Made by a program: the position numbers and the translations under genes
Notes under the pieces: model-generated
Told to the model about the DNA's origin: nothing
Database searches by the model: none
The model's input: the letters and a program-made list of their open reading frames with translations, nothing else
Shown: one piece after another, positions 16,997 to 25,724 of the stretch
Layout: every line of letters starts with the position of its first letter
How positions within the stretch are numbered: position 1 is the stretch's first letter
Source of the DNA: Streptomyces sp. FIT100
Lineage (GTDB): Bacteria; Actinomycetota; Actinomycetes; Streptomycetales; Streptomycetaceae
NCBI RefSeq assembly: GCF_024584805.1
Contig: NZ_CP075715.1
Location: 806,001-870,000 of the forward strand
Length of the DNA: 64,000 nucleotides
Direction: 5' to 3'

Positions 16997-17803
16997 CGCC
17001 ACGGCGTCCGCGTCCCGCACCGGCTGTGCGTCCCCGATGAGGCGGCGCAGTGGGCGGCCGTGCTCGACGCGGGCGGGGAAGGCGTCGGCGGCGGTGCGGC
17101 GTGCGAGAGCCGAGGTGTCGATCGCGGCGTGCGAGGCGAGCAGTACGGCGTTGCCGAAGCGCCGGCCGCGCAGCACCGCGGGCTCGGCGATGAGCGCGAG
17201 CTCCTCGAACTGCTCGGCGAAGGTGGCCAGCTGGGAGCGGAGGAACGCGAAGGGGGCGCCGTCGGCGAGGTTGGCGGCGTAGACACCGCCGGGGCGCAGG
17301 ACCCGCTCGGCGGCCCGCGCGTACTCGCGCGACGTGAGGTGCGCGGGCACCCGAGACCCCCCGAACACATCCGCGATCAGCACATCGGCCGAGCCGGGCG
17401 TGGCCTGCTCCAGCCAGCGCCGGGCATCGGCGCCGTGCACCGCGATCCCCGCCCCGGGCGGCAGCGGCAACCGCTCCGCCACCAGCGCGAGCAGCCCGTG
17501 GTCCGCCTCCACGACGTCCTGCCGTGAGCCGGGACGGGTCGCCGCCACGTACCGGGGCATGGTGAGCGCCCCGCCGCCGAGGTGCAGCACGTCGAGGGGG
17601 GCGCCCTCCTCGGCCACGCAGTCGAGCACGTGCCCGAGCCGCGCCGCGTACTCGAACTCCAGGTGCGTCGGATCGTCCAGATCGACGTACGACTGCGGCG
17701 CCCCGTCCACGGTCAGCAGCCACCCCTGCGCCCGGTCGATGTCGGGCATGAGCCTGGCGGCGCCGTGATCGACCTCGCGACTGACGGGTATGCGCTTGTC
17801 CAC
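16958..17803 (-). CDS. Spermidine-synthase-like methyltransferase-fold protein
   Basis: 281 residues with the polyamine synthase/SAM-binding fold: VLHLGGGALTMPRY (about 71-84) is the nucleotide-binding glycine loop, VVEADHGLLALV the acidic end of strand 2, and DVLIADVFGGSRVPAHL the catalytic-region strand. The usual active-site acidic motif of true spermidine synthases (DSSD) is replaced by DVFGGS, so polyamine synthesis is doubtful. The ATG at 17803 has no strong ribosome site. It is convergent and overlapping with the MFS gene. Confidence 0.8.
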   Translation of the reverse strand: MDKRIPVSREVDHGAARLMPDIDRAQGWLLTVDGAPQSYVDLDDPTHLEFEYAARLGHVLDCVAEEGAPLDVLHLGGGALTMPRYVAATRPGSRQDVVEADHGLLALVAERLPLPPGAGIAVHGADARRWLEQATPGSADVLIADVFGGSRVPAHLTSREYARAAERVLRPGGVYAANLADGAPFAFLRSQLATFAEQFEELALIAEPAVLRGRRFGNAVLLASHAAIDTSALARRTAADAFPARVEHGRPLRRLIGDAQPVRDADAVASPEPPDGAFGIG

Positions 17804-17888
17804 CCGCCCATTCTGCGCCCCGCCCGTGCGATGGCCTCCCCGGCCCCCGCACCGCCGGGCCCGGGCCAGGGCCGGGCCACCGGCGCCG

Positions 17889-18758
17889 TCAGGCCGGCCA
17901 GATCGCGCGGACCTCGGGCGCGTGGAGCGGGGCCTGGGCGAGGCCGGCCCGGGCCGAGGGAGCGCGCCGGGAGGGGTCCAGGACGTTGCGGCCGAAGGCC
18001 CTTCGTGCCGCGCGGTCCGGGGTGATCAGGACGACGCGGGACCCGGACGCGGTCAGCCGCGCGACCAGGGTCCGGGCCGAGAGCACGGGCCCGCCGCCGA
18101 CCGCGATGGGCGCGACGACCACGACCGTGCCGTAACCGAGCGCGAGGTCCGCGTTGGTGGAGGACCGCACCCCGCCGTCGATGAAGCGCCGCCCGTCGAT
18201 GGTGACGGGCGGCCACACGCCGGGCACGGCGCAGCTCGCGCCGACCGCGTCGATCAGCTCCACCCCGCTCTCCCGGTCGAAGGCCCGGAACTCGCCGGTG
18301 AGCGCGTCCACCGCGGTGACGACGAGCCGACGTGCCCGCGGCCACTCGTGCGCGAGCAGCCGCTCGGCGAACACGGCGCGCCGCACCTCCTCCGGCTCGG
18401 TGGGCGTCGACAGCGCGAGGCGGCCCATCCTCGCCCCGTACGCCTGGGTGTCGCGGGCCCGCACCACACCCCAGAGATAGCGGGCCAGCACGCCCGGCCC
18501 CATGCCCGCAGGCACCTCCCCCTCGGGGTCCGCGAGCTGACGTTCGTACAGCTCGGGCAGGCCGACCCGCCCGGAGGTGAGCTGTACGCCGACGACCGAG
18601 CCCGCCGACGTACCGACGATCAGATCCGCGCCGGACGGATCGGCGCCGGCCCGGGCGAGCCCGTGCAGCACACCGATCTCCCAGCCGATCCCGGCAAGAC
18701 CGCCCCCGCCGAGGACCAGTGCCGTCCGGTTCCGTTTCGCGTCGTCCTTGTCCGCCAT
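17889..18758 (-). CDS. Patatin-like phospholipase family protein
   Basis: 289-residue hydrolase of the patatin/RssA group. The oxyanion loop GGGGLAG (17-23), the nucleophile S51 in GTSAGS and the catalytic D194 in DGG form the Ser-Asp dyad. It is probably a cytosolic lipid acyl hydrolase; the substrate is unknown. The ATG at 18758 begins a short lysine-rich leader before the first strand. It is a single gene between the methyltransferase-like gene and tuf3, all on the minus strand. Confidence 0.88.
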   Translation of the reverse strand: MADKDDAKRNRTALVLGGGGLAGIGWEIGVLHGLARAGADPSGADLIVGTSAGSVVGVQLTSGRVGLPELYERQLADPEGEVPAGMGPGVLARYLWGVVRARDTQAYGARMGRLALSTPTEPEEVRRAVFAERLLAHEWPRARRLVVTAVDALTGEFRAFDRESGVELIDAVGASCAVPGVWPPVTIDGRRFIDGGVRSSTNADLALGYGTVVVVAPIAVGGGPVLSARTLVARLTASGSRVVLITPDRAARRAFGRNVLDPSRRAPSARAGLAQAPLHAPEVRAIWPA

Positions 18759-18831
18759 GGCAGCAGTGTGACGTGTACGGGTCGGGCCCGCCCCCCGCAC
18801 GCGTGCAAGAGGCGGACCCGTGGTGCGATGC

Positions 18832-20013
18832 TCAGAGCAACTCGTTCACCGTTCCGGCGCCGACCGTGCGCCCGCCCTCGCGGATGGCGAAGCCGAGCCC
18901 GGGCTCCAGCGGCATGTCGCGGCCGAGTTCGACGGTCATCGTGACCGTGTCACCCGGTCGGGCGACCACCGCCCCTCCGAGGTCGACGTCCCCGACGACA
19001 TCGGCAGTCCGGATGTAGAACTGCGGCCGGTAGCCGGTGCCGATCGGCGTCGACCGGCCGCCCTCGCGGGTGGACAGCACATACACCTGGGCGGTGAAGC
19101 GGCGGCTCGGCGTGACGCTGCCCGGCGCCGCGACGACCTGCCCCCGGCGCACGCCGTCGCGCGGCACACCGCGCAGCAGCAGCGCCACGTTGTCCCCGGC
19201 CTCGGCGGAGTCCATCGGCTTGCCGAAGGTCTCCAGGCCGGTGACCACGGTCGTCACATCGGCGCCGAGCACCTCCACCCGGTCGCCGACGCGCACGGTG
19301 CCGCGCTCGACGGCGCCGGTGACGACCGTGCCGCGGCCGGTGATGGTGAGCACGTTCTCCACCGGCAGCAGGAACGGCGCGTCCGTGTATCGCACCGGCA
19401 TCGGCACATAGGTGTCCACCGCGTCGAGCAGCGCCTCGATCGAGGACGTCCACCGAGGGTCGCCCTCCAGGGCCTTGAGCCCGGAGACCCGGACGACGGG
19501 CGCCGCGTCGCCGCCGTAGCCGTGCGCGGTGAGCAGCTCGCGGACCTCCAGCTCGACGAGGTCGGTGAGCACGGCGTCCTCACCGTCGTCGACGGCGTCG
19601 GCCTTGTTCAGGGCGACCACGATGTGGTCGACGCCGACCTGACGGGCCAGCAGGACGTGCTCGGCGGTCTGCGGCATGATCCCGTCGAGCGCGGAGACGA
19701 CGAGGATCGCCCCGTCGAGCTGCGCGGCGCCGGTGACCATGTTCTTGACGTAGTCGGCGTGGCCGGGCATGTCGACGTGCGCGTAGTGGCGGGTGCCCGT
19801 CTCGTACTCGACGTGCGCGATGTTGATGGTGATGCCGCGGGCGGCCTCCTCCGGCGCGCGGTCGATGCGGTCGAACGGCACGAAGGTGCCGCTGCCGCGC
19901 TCGCTGAGGACCTTGGTGATGGCGGCGGTGAGGGTGGTCTTGCCGTGGTCGACGTGGCCCATGGTGCCGATGTTGAGGTGCGGCTTGGTGCGCACGTATG
20001 CCGTCTTGGGCAT
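18832..20013 (-). CDS. tuf3: Elongation factor Tu, third-type paralogue (EF-Tu3)
   Basis: 393-residue GTPase delivering aminoacyl-tRNA to the ribosome. GTP-binding motifs are GHVDHGKTT (about 19-27), DMPGH (switch II, where the main EF-Tu has DCPGH) and NKAD (NKCD in the main copy). [13 protein letters not shown] marks switch I. The divergence and the lack of fusA or ribosomal genes around it fit the accessory tuf3 of Streptomyces, which is reported to be expressed under stringent conditions. The ATG at 20013 has GGAAGGA about 12 bases upstream. The leader is strongly structured. Confidence 0.92.
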   Translation of the reverse strand: MPKTAYVRTKPHLNIGTMGHVDHGKTTLTAAITKVLSERGSGTFVPFDRIDRAPEEAARGITINIAHVEYETGTRHYAHVDMPGHADYVKNMVTGAAQLDGAILVVSALDGIMPQTAEHVLLARQVGVDHIVVALNKADAVDDGEDAVLTDLVELEVRELLTAHGYGGDAAPVVRVSGLKALEGDPRWTSSIEALLDAVDTYVPMPVRYTDAPFLLPVENVLTITGRGTVVTGAVERGTVRVGDRVEVLGADVTTVVTGLETFGKPMDSAEAGDNVALLLRGVPRDGVRRGQVVAAPGSVTPSRRFTAQVYVLSTREGGRSTPIGTGYRPQFYIRTADVVGDVDLGGAVVARPGDTVTMTVELGRDMPLEPGLGFAIREGGRTVGAGTVNELL

Positions 20014-20082
20014 GGCTGACGCGGTTCCTTCCCGGAACTCGACGTGTGAACTCCCTGCGGAGGGGGACCCCTGAGCCGGACC

Positions 20083-20125
20083 GACCCTCCCCCTGCGGGG
20101 TCCGCCGGACAATCCGGGGAGGGTC
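20083..20125 (-). promoter_or_regulatory. Structured leader hairpin upstream of tuf3
   Basis: GACCCTCCCC (20083-20092) pairs perfectly with GGGGAGGGTC (20116-20125) around a 23-base loop that itself contains GTCC-GCC-GGAC. It lies 70 bases before the tuf3 start and 184 bases after the AlkD-like gene stop. It could be a terminator for the latter or a regulatory element for tuf3. Confidence 0.5.
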
Positions 20126-20308
20126 AGCTTCGGGCGCCGTCGAGGGGCGCCGCAGCAGCATCCGTGAGGAGGACGGCAGCCTTCGGCGCGTCCGCGACTG
20201 CGGACGGCGCTGCGGGGAAGGCGTGCCGGAACATGCGTCGATGGTCGCCGCCCGAACGGGGCCGCGTCGAATGGTTTTCCGCCCCTCGGTGGTCGCGGGC
20301 CGCGACGG

Positions 20309-21040
20309 TCACAGGTTCTTGAGCGCTTCCCGCACGGAGAGCGGTGCGAGCCGGTCGCGGGCGCCGTCGACGAAGTCCCGTACGGCGTCCGGGTCGGTCT
20401 TCGCGTACTCGCGCAGGCTCCAGCCGATCGCCTTGCGGATGAAGAAGTCGGGATGGGGGGCCTGGCGCAGGCAGTGGCGGAAGAGCCGCTCCGCGTCGGT
20501 GGCCTGCTTGTAGCGGAGCTGGTGGAGCAGTGCGGAGCGCGCGACCCACAGGTCGTCGTCCTCGATCCACTCGTCCATGACGGGGACGAGCGCGGGATCG
20601 GCGGCGACGAGTCCGCCGACGACGTGCGCGGCGAGCGCGTCGACGGTGTCCCACCAGGAGACGGTGGTGACGAGGCGGCGTACGACCGGCAGGAAGCCGG
20701 AGGAGCAGCGTCCGGTGTGGCGCCGCAGATAGTCGACGGCGAAGTAGTGGTACTCGCGCTCGGGCAGCTGCCAGCAGCGCAGGGCGACCGCCGCGCAGTC
20801 GGTCTCACCGGGGCGGGCGGTGCCCTGGAGGACCGTGCGGGACAGCACGCGTCGTTCGGGTGTGCGGATGCCGAGGAACGGCGCGACGTCCTTCATGTAC
20901 GCGGCGGCCTCGGCGGCGCGCACCGGGTCGGCCGCGGCGGCGTACGCGCTGGTGAGCCGCTCCATCACGGTGTCGGCGAGGGCGCTGTGGGGGGTCGCCG
21001 GGGGCGCGGTGGATGCTGTCCCGGAGCGCGTCATCGGCAT
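20309..21040 (-). CDS. DNA alkylation repair protein (AlkD-like)
   Basis: 243-residue all-helical HEAT-like repeat protein of the AlkC/AlkD alkylpurine glycosylase group. Family features: [17 protein letters not shown] near the N-terminus, [14 protein letters not shown] in the middle and [24 protein letters not shown] at the DNA-facing C-terminal repeats. W and D residues typical of the AlkD base pocket (SWWDTVD) are kept. The ATG at 21040 begins a disordered T/P/S leader. It is divergent from the TVP38-like gene. Confidence 0.9.
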   Translation of the reverse strand: MPMTRSGTASTAPPATPHSALADTVMERLTSAYAAAADPVRAAEAAAYMKDVAPFLGIRTPERRVLSRTVLQGTARPGETDCAAVALRCWQLPEREYHYFAVDYLRRHTGRCSSGFLPVVRRLVTTVSWWDTVDALAAHVVGGLVAADPALVPVMDEWIEDDDLWVARSALLHQLRYKQATDAERLFRHCLRQAPHPDFFIRKAIGWSLREYAKTDPDAVRDFVDGARDRLAPLSVREALKNL

Positions 21041-21089
21041 GAGGCCCAGATTACGGCGGACGTTCGGATTCGTCGGTTAGTCTCCCGGG

Positions 21090-21806
21090 ATGCTCGAACC
21101 CGTCCCCGGGCCGCGCGGCGGCCTCGCTCTGCGCTGCGGCCGCGCCCTGCTCTCACCGTGGGCCCGGCTGGCACTGCTTGTGCTGCTGCTGGCAGCCGGG
21201 GCGGGCTCGATGGTGCTGTACGAACCCCACCGGATGCTCGCCTCGGGCTGGCCGCCCCAGGTGAGCGGCGGCGTGGCGGTGGTCGTCTTCGCCGTCGCGT
21301 ACGGCGTGTGCTCGGCGGCGTTCGTGCCGCGGCCGCTGATGAGCATGGCCGCGGGCGCGCTCTTCGGATCCGCGGCGGGGCTCACCGCCGCGGTCGCCGG
21401 GACGGTGATCGGCGCCGGCATCTCGTTCGTCCTCGTCCGGGTGCTCGGCCAGGACGCGCTCCGCCCGCTGCTGCGCGGACGGTGGCTGAAGGCGGCCGAC
21501 GGCCTGCTGAGCCGGCACGGCTTCCGCTCCATGCTCGCGCTGCGCCTCTTCCCCGGGATCCCGTTCGCGGCGGCCAACTACTGCGGGGCGCTGTCGCAGA
21601 TGCGGTACGCGCCCTTCCTGCTGGCGACGGGGATCGGGGTGGTGCCGAACACGGCGGCGTACGTGATCGCGGGGAGCACCGCCGCGTCTCCGACATCGCC
21701 GGTGTTCCTCGCGGCGACGGGCTTCATCGTGCTGTCCGGCCTGGTCGGGGTGTTCGTGGCCTGGCGCAAACGCCACCGCCTGCGCGGCGCTGCCAGACCC
21801 AGGTGA
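21090..21806 (+). CDS. TVP38/TMEM64 family membrane protein
   Basis: 238-residue membrane protein of the VTT (DedA-related) superfamily, with about six hydrophobic helices. The signature loop FVPRPLMSMAAGALFGSAAG and the later RLFPGIPFAAANYCGALS match the family. The role is probably in membrane lipid handling; not defined in actinomycetes. The ATG at 21090 follows CCCGGG without a clear ribosome site. This is the window's second member of the superfamily after DedA. Confidence 0.85.
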   Translation: MLEPVPGPRGGLALRCGRALLSPWARLALLVLLLAAGAGSMVLYEPHRMLASGWPPQVSGGVAVVVFAVAYGVCSAAFVPRPLMSMAAGALFGSAAGLTAAVAGTVIGAGISFVLVRVLGQDALRPLLRGRWLKAADGLLSRHGFRSMLALRLFPGIPFAAANYCGALSQMRYAPFLLATGIGVVPNTAAYVIAGSTAASPTSPVFLAATGFIVLSGLVGVFVAWRKRHRLRGAARPR

Positions 21807-21986
21807 CGGCGGAGCCGCGCTGCCGGGACGAGGGGCGGAGGTCCGCGCCGGGCCCGCGCGGCCCGTTGACAACGGCCCGCCGGAGCAACGGAAAACCGCG
21901 GACGCTACGCTGCCACGCGGCGGACGCAAGATCGCGGCCCGTCCCGTACGTTCCGACCTGACCAGCACTTGGATGGCTTAGCTTTC

Positions 21987-22859
21987 ATGTCGTGGTTCGA
22001 ATCATTCATCCTCGGGCTCGTCCAGGGGCTGACGGAATTCCTGCCCATCTCGTCCAGCGCGCATCTGCGCCTGACGGCGGCGTTCGCCGGCTGGCACGAC
22101 CCGGGGGCCGCCTTCACCGCGATCACCCAGATCGGCACGGAGACCGCCGTACTGATCTACTTCCGCAAGGACATCGCACGGATCGTCTCCGCCTGGTTCC
22201 GCTCCCTCACGGACAAGTCGATGCGCGGTGACCACGACGCGCAGATGGGCTGGCTGGTGATCGTCGGCTCGATCCCGATCGGCGTGCTGGGCATCACGCT
22301 CAAGGACCAGATCGAGGGCCCCTTCCGCGATCTGCGCCTGATCGCCACGACGCTGATCGTCATGGGCGTCGTGCTCGGCATCGCGGACCGCCTCGCGGCC
22401 CGGGACGAGACCGGCGGCAAGCACCGCGCGATCAAGGAGCGCAAGTCGCTCAAGGAGCTGTCCGTCCGGGACGGCCTGATCTACGGCCTCTGCCAGGCGA
22501 TGGCCCTGATCCCGGGCGTCTCCCGCTCGGGCGCCACGATCAGCGGCGGTCTGCTGATGGGCTACACGCGCGAGGCGGCGGCCCGCTACTCCTTCCTGCT
22601 CGCCATCCCGGCCGTGCTCGCCTCCGGGCTCTTCGAACTGAAGGACGCGGGCGAGGGACATGTGTCCTGGGGGCCGACGATCTTCGCGACGATCATCGCC
22701 TTCGGCGTCGGATATGCCGTGATCGCCTGGTTCATGAAGTTCATCACGACCAAGAGCTTCATGCCGTTCGTCATCTACCGGATCCTCCTCGGCATCCTGC
22801 TCTTCATCCTCGTCGGGACGGACACCCTCAGCCCGCACGCGGGCGAGTCGGCCGGCTGA
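21987..22859 (+). CDS. uppP: Undecaprenyl-diphosphatase UppP
   Basis: 290-residue integral membrane phosphatase that recycles undecaprenyl pyrophosphate for cell-wall synthesis and can give bacitracin tolerance. Both signature motifs are present: QGLTEFLPISSSAH (13-26, with E17 and the SSS cluster) and PGVSRSGAT in the second half. About eight helices. The ATG at 21987 was chosen over an upstream in-frame start because the first helix begins here; the GGATGG ribosome site is weak. A TTGACA at 21866 has no matching -10. Confidence 0.95.
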   Translation: MSWFESFILGLVQGLTEFLPISSSAHLRLTAAFAGWHDPGAAFTAITQIGTETAVLIYFRKDIARIVSAWFRSLTDKSMRGDHDAQMGWLVIVGSIPIGVLGITLKDQIEGPFRDLRLIATTLIVMGVVLGIADRLAARDETGGKHRAIKERKSLKELSVRDGLIYGLCQAMALIPGVSRSGATISGGLLMGYTREAAARYSFLLAIPAVLASGLFELKDAGEGHVSWGPTIFATIIAFGVGYAVIAWFMKFITTKSFMPFVIYRILLGILLFILVGTDTLSPHAGESAG

Positions 22860-22944
22860 CGCAGGCGCGGCAGACCGGGCGGGAACGGGGCAGCACGGCG
22901 CGGCGGGGCGGAGCCGAACAGGGTCCGCCGCATACGCTCGCGCC

Positions 22945-24957
22945 GTGTTCAACGTCACGGCGCTCCTGAAACGGCTGGTCATCGGGCGCGCACTGCGCAG
23001 CGAGGAACTGGGCGAGACCCTGCTGCCCAAGCGGCTGGCGCTGCCCATCTTCGCCTCGGACCCGCTCTCCTCGGTCGCGTACGCGACGCAGGAGATCCTG
23101 CTGGTGCTCACGCTCGGCGGGCTGGCCTATCTGCACTTCACGCCCTGGATCGCGACCGCGGTCGTGGCCCTCATGACCGTGGTCGTGCTCTCGTACCGTC
23201 AGGTCGTGCACGCCTATCCGAGCGGCGGCGGCTCCTACGAGGTGGCCTCCACCAACCTGGGCCCCTCCGCCGGCCTCGTGGTCGCCTCGGCCCTGCTGGT
23301 CGACTACGTGATGACCGTGGCCGTGTCGGTGGCGTCAGGCGTGGACAACATCATCTCGGCGTTCCCCACGCTGGCCGAGTACCGGGTGCTCATGGCGCTC
23401 CTCTTCGTGGGTCTGCTCACCGCGATGAACCTGCGCGGGGTGCGCGAGTCGGGACGGGCGTTCGCGGCCCCGACGTACCTGTTCGTCGCAGGCGTGCTCA
23501 TCATGTGCGCGACCGGGCTGCTCCGCTATCTGCTCGGCGACCCGCCGGTCGCCGCCACGGCCGCGTACGGCATCGCGCCCGTCCCGGCCGACGCGAACCT
23601 GGTCGGCCTCGCGCTGCTGCTGCTGGTGCTGCGGGCCTTCTCCAGCGGTTGCACGGCGCTGACGGGAGTCGAGGCGATCTCCAACGGCGTACCGGCCTTC
23701 CGCAAACCGAAGTCGAGCAACGCCGCCGCCACCATGGCCGCGATGGGGATCATCGCCGTGACGATGTTCGTCGGCGTCACGACGCTCGCGATCGTCGCGA
23801 AGGTGCACATCGCCGCGGACGCCTGCCAGCTGACCGGGCTGCCCGACTGCGAGGACTACACCCAGCGCACGGTCATCGCGCAGCTGGCGGCCGCGGTCTT
23901 CGGCGGCGAGCACAGCGTCGGCTTCTACTACATCCAGGCCGCCACCGCGCTTGTGCTGATCCTCGCGGCGAACACCGCCTTCAACGGCTTCCCGCTGCTC
24001 GCCTCGATCCTCGCCCACCACCGCTATCTGCCGCGCCAGTTGCACAACCGCGGCGACCGGCTGGCGTTCTCCAACGGCATCCTGGCGCTCGCGGTCGTGG
24101 CCGGGCTGCTCCTGTGGGCGTACAAGGCGAACGTCACCAGCCTCATCCACCTCTACATCCTGGGCGTGTTCACCTCCTTCACGCTCTCCCAGACCGGCAT
24201 GGTCCTGCACTGGAACCGGGAGCTGCGCGCCGAGCGGGACCCGGCCGTGCGCCGGCGCCACCAGACCGCCCGGGTCATCAACGCGACCGGAGCGGTCGTC
24301 ACCTGCCTGGTCCTGATCATCGTGCTGATCACCAAGTTCACGCAGGGCGCCTGGCTCGCGGTGCTCGCCGCGGTCGTGCTGTGGGTGATGATGCGGGCCA
24401 TCCGCCGCCACTACGACGCCACCTCGGCCGAACTGGCGGTCACGGACCCGCGCAGCGAACTGGCTCCGCCCTCCCGGGTCCTGGGGATCGTCCTGGTCTC
24501 CACCCTGCACAAGCCGACGCTGCGCGCCCTCGCCTACGCCCGCGCCCTCCGGCCGGACCGGCTGGAGGCCCTCACCGTCGCCGTCGACCGCGACGGAGCG
24601 GCGGCGCTCCAACGGCAGTGGGACGACTACCGCATCGACGTACCGCTGAAGGTGCTGGACTCCCCGTACCGGGAGATCACCAGTTCGGTCCTGGCCTACG
24701 TCCGCTCGGTCAGGCGCGAGAGCCCGCGCGATGTGGTCGCCGTCTTCATCCCGGAGTACGTCGTCGGGCACTGGTGGGAGAACGTGCTGCACAACCAGTC
24801 CGCGCTGTGGCTGAAGAGCAGGCTGCTCTTCACCCCCGGGGTGATGGTCACCAGCGTTCCCTGGCAGCTGAGTTCGTCCGCGCACGCCGACCACCCGGCG
24901 CCCCGCGCGCCCGGTGCGGTCCGCAGGGGCGAGCCGCTCCCCCGGCAGAAGTCCTGA
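22945..24957 (+). CDS. APC-family amino acid permease
   Basis: 670-residue transporter with about 12 helices in residues 35-480 and a large cytosolic C-terminal domain (about 510-650). The start ALPIFASDPLSSVAYATQE (about residues 33-51) is typical of the APC subfamily also annotated as DUF/amino acid permease in actinomycetes. The substrate is unknown. The start is GTG 22945 with TACGCT 6 bases upstream, so it may be leaderless. It is followed by a 24-bp tandem repeat rather than a clear terminator. Confidence 0.88.
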   Translation: MFNVTALLKRLVIGRALRSEELGETLLPKRLALPIFASDPLSSVAYATQEILLVLTLGGLAYLHFTPWIATAVVALMTVVVLSYRQVVHAYPSGGGSYEVASTNLGPSAGLVVASALLVDYVMTVAVSVASGVDNIISAFPTLAEYRVLMALLFVGLLTAMNLRGVRESGRAFAAPTYLFVAGVLIMCATGLLRYLLGDPPVAATAAYGIAPVPADANLVGLALLLLVLRAFSSGCTALTGVEAISNGVPAFRKPKSSNAAATMAAMGIIAVTMFVGVTTLAIVAKVHIAADACQLTGLPDCEDYTQRTVIAQLAAAVFGGEHSVGFYYIQAATALVLILAANTAFNGFPLLASILAHHRYLPRQLHNRGDRLAFSNGILALAVVAGLLLWAYKANVTSLIHLYILGVFTSFTLSQTGMVLHWNRELRAERDPAVRRRHQTARVINATGAVVTCLVLIIVLITKFTQGAWLAVLAAVVLWVMMRAIRRHYDATSAELAVTDPRSELAPPSRVLGIVLVSTLHKPTLRALAYARALRPDRLEALTVAVDRDGAAALQRQWDDYRIDVPLKVLDSPYREITSSVLAYVRSVRRESPRDVVAVFIPEYVVGHWWENVLHNQSALWLKSRLLFTPGVMVTSVPWQLSSSAHADHPAPRAPGAVRRGEPLPRQKS

Positions 24958-24966
24958 GGCCCCGGC

Positions 24967-25079
24967 CGTGTCCGCTGCCGTACCCGTTGCCGTGTCCGCT
25001 GCCGTAGCCGGTGCCGTGTCCGCTGCCGTACTCGTTGCCGTGTCCGCTGCCGTAGTCCGTGCCGTGCCACCTGCCGTCC
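24967..25079. repeat. 24-bp tandem repeat, four copies plus a partial fifth
   Basis: Units start at 24967, 24991, 25015 and 25039, all beginning CGTGTCCGCTGCCGTA and differing only in the last 8 bases; a degenerate fifth starts at 25063. It lies between the permease stop and the SnoaL-like gene. On the minus strand one open frame reads the octapeptide YGSGHGNG repeatedly. Confidence 0.92.
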
Positions 25080-25170
25080 CGCCGGGGGGCCGCTCGTGCC
25101 CCGGGCGCCCGGAGCGCCCGATCCTGCGTGGGCTCTTGGCGTGGCGCGTCCGCTGCCCGAGACTGTGCCG

Positions 25171-25632
25171 ATGACGCAGCGCGTGGATCTCGCGACGGTG
25201 ATGGACCGGCTGGCCATCGACGAGGTGATCACCGGGTACGCGGTGGCCGTGGACGACGGTGACTGGTCCGGTTACCGGGCCCTCTTCACCCCGGAAGGCC
25301 GCGCCGACTACCGCGGCGCGGGCGGCATCGAGGGCCCCGCCGCGGACGTCGCGCAGTGGCTCGCCGAGACGATGCGGCTGTTCCCGGTGCGGCAGCACCT
25401 CATCGTCAACCGGCGGGTGCGCCTCCAGGATCTCGGCGGCTACCCGGGCGACGGGGCGGACGCGCAGGCCGACTACGTGAACCCGATGCGGCTGGAGTCG
25501 GGCGAGGACTTCGTCTGCGGCGGCAGGTACGCGTTCGCGCTGGAGCGGACGGACGGTGGCTGGCGGCTGCGGTCGGTGACCGTGCGGGAGAAGTGGCGGC
25601 ACGCCGCCTTCCCCGTCCCGGCGGTCGGCTGA
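25171..25632 (+). CDS. SnoaL-like / NTF2-fold protein
   Basis: 153-residue single-domain alpha+beta barrel of the SnoaL_4/NTF2 superfamily: a helical start (DLATVMDRLAIDEVITGYAVAVDDGDW), then GRADYRGAGGI and a C-terminal sheet ending in WRLRSVTVREKW. Members are small hydrolases, isomerases or ligand binders; nothing fixes the substrate here. The ATG at 25171 starts the conserved region; the upstream frame is an Ala/Pro-rich extension. Confidence 0.82.
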   Translation: MTQRVDLATVMDRLAIDEVITGYAVAVDDGDWSGYRALFTPEGRADYRGAGGIEGPAADVAQWLAETMRLFPVRQHLIVNRRVRLQDLGGYPGDGADAQADYVNPMRLESGEDFVCGGRYAFALERTDGGWRLRSVTVREKWRHAAFPVPAVG

Positions 25633-25724
25633 GCCCCCGCCCGCCGTTGATCGGCACGGGCTCTGTCCCGCGCCGCGTCGCTCCCTCACACTGGAATCGG
25701 ACACTGCTCTCGGGGAGGCGCTGC

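Noticed and set aside
21866..21915. TTGACA as a uppP promoter
   Set aside because: No -10-like hexamer lies 16-19 bases downstream; the next TACGCT is over 30 bases away.
21990..22005. GGTTCGAATC sequence resembling a tRNA T-arm
   Set aside because: It lies inside the start of uppP and no acceptor stem or anticodon arm can be formed around it.
24967..25079. Repeat array as a CRISPR
   Set aside because: Units are contiguous with no spacers, the period is only 24 bases and no cas genes are present.
23335..25704. 789-codon minus-strand open frame opposite the APC permease
   Set aside because: It is rich in Arg, Gly, Asp and Gln with no domain, and is the antisense of the well-supported permease and SnoaL-like genes. 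High-GC codon bias removes stops from such shadow frames.
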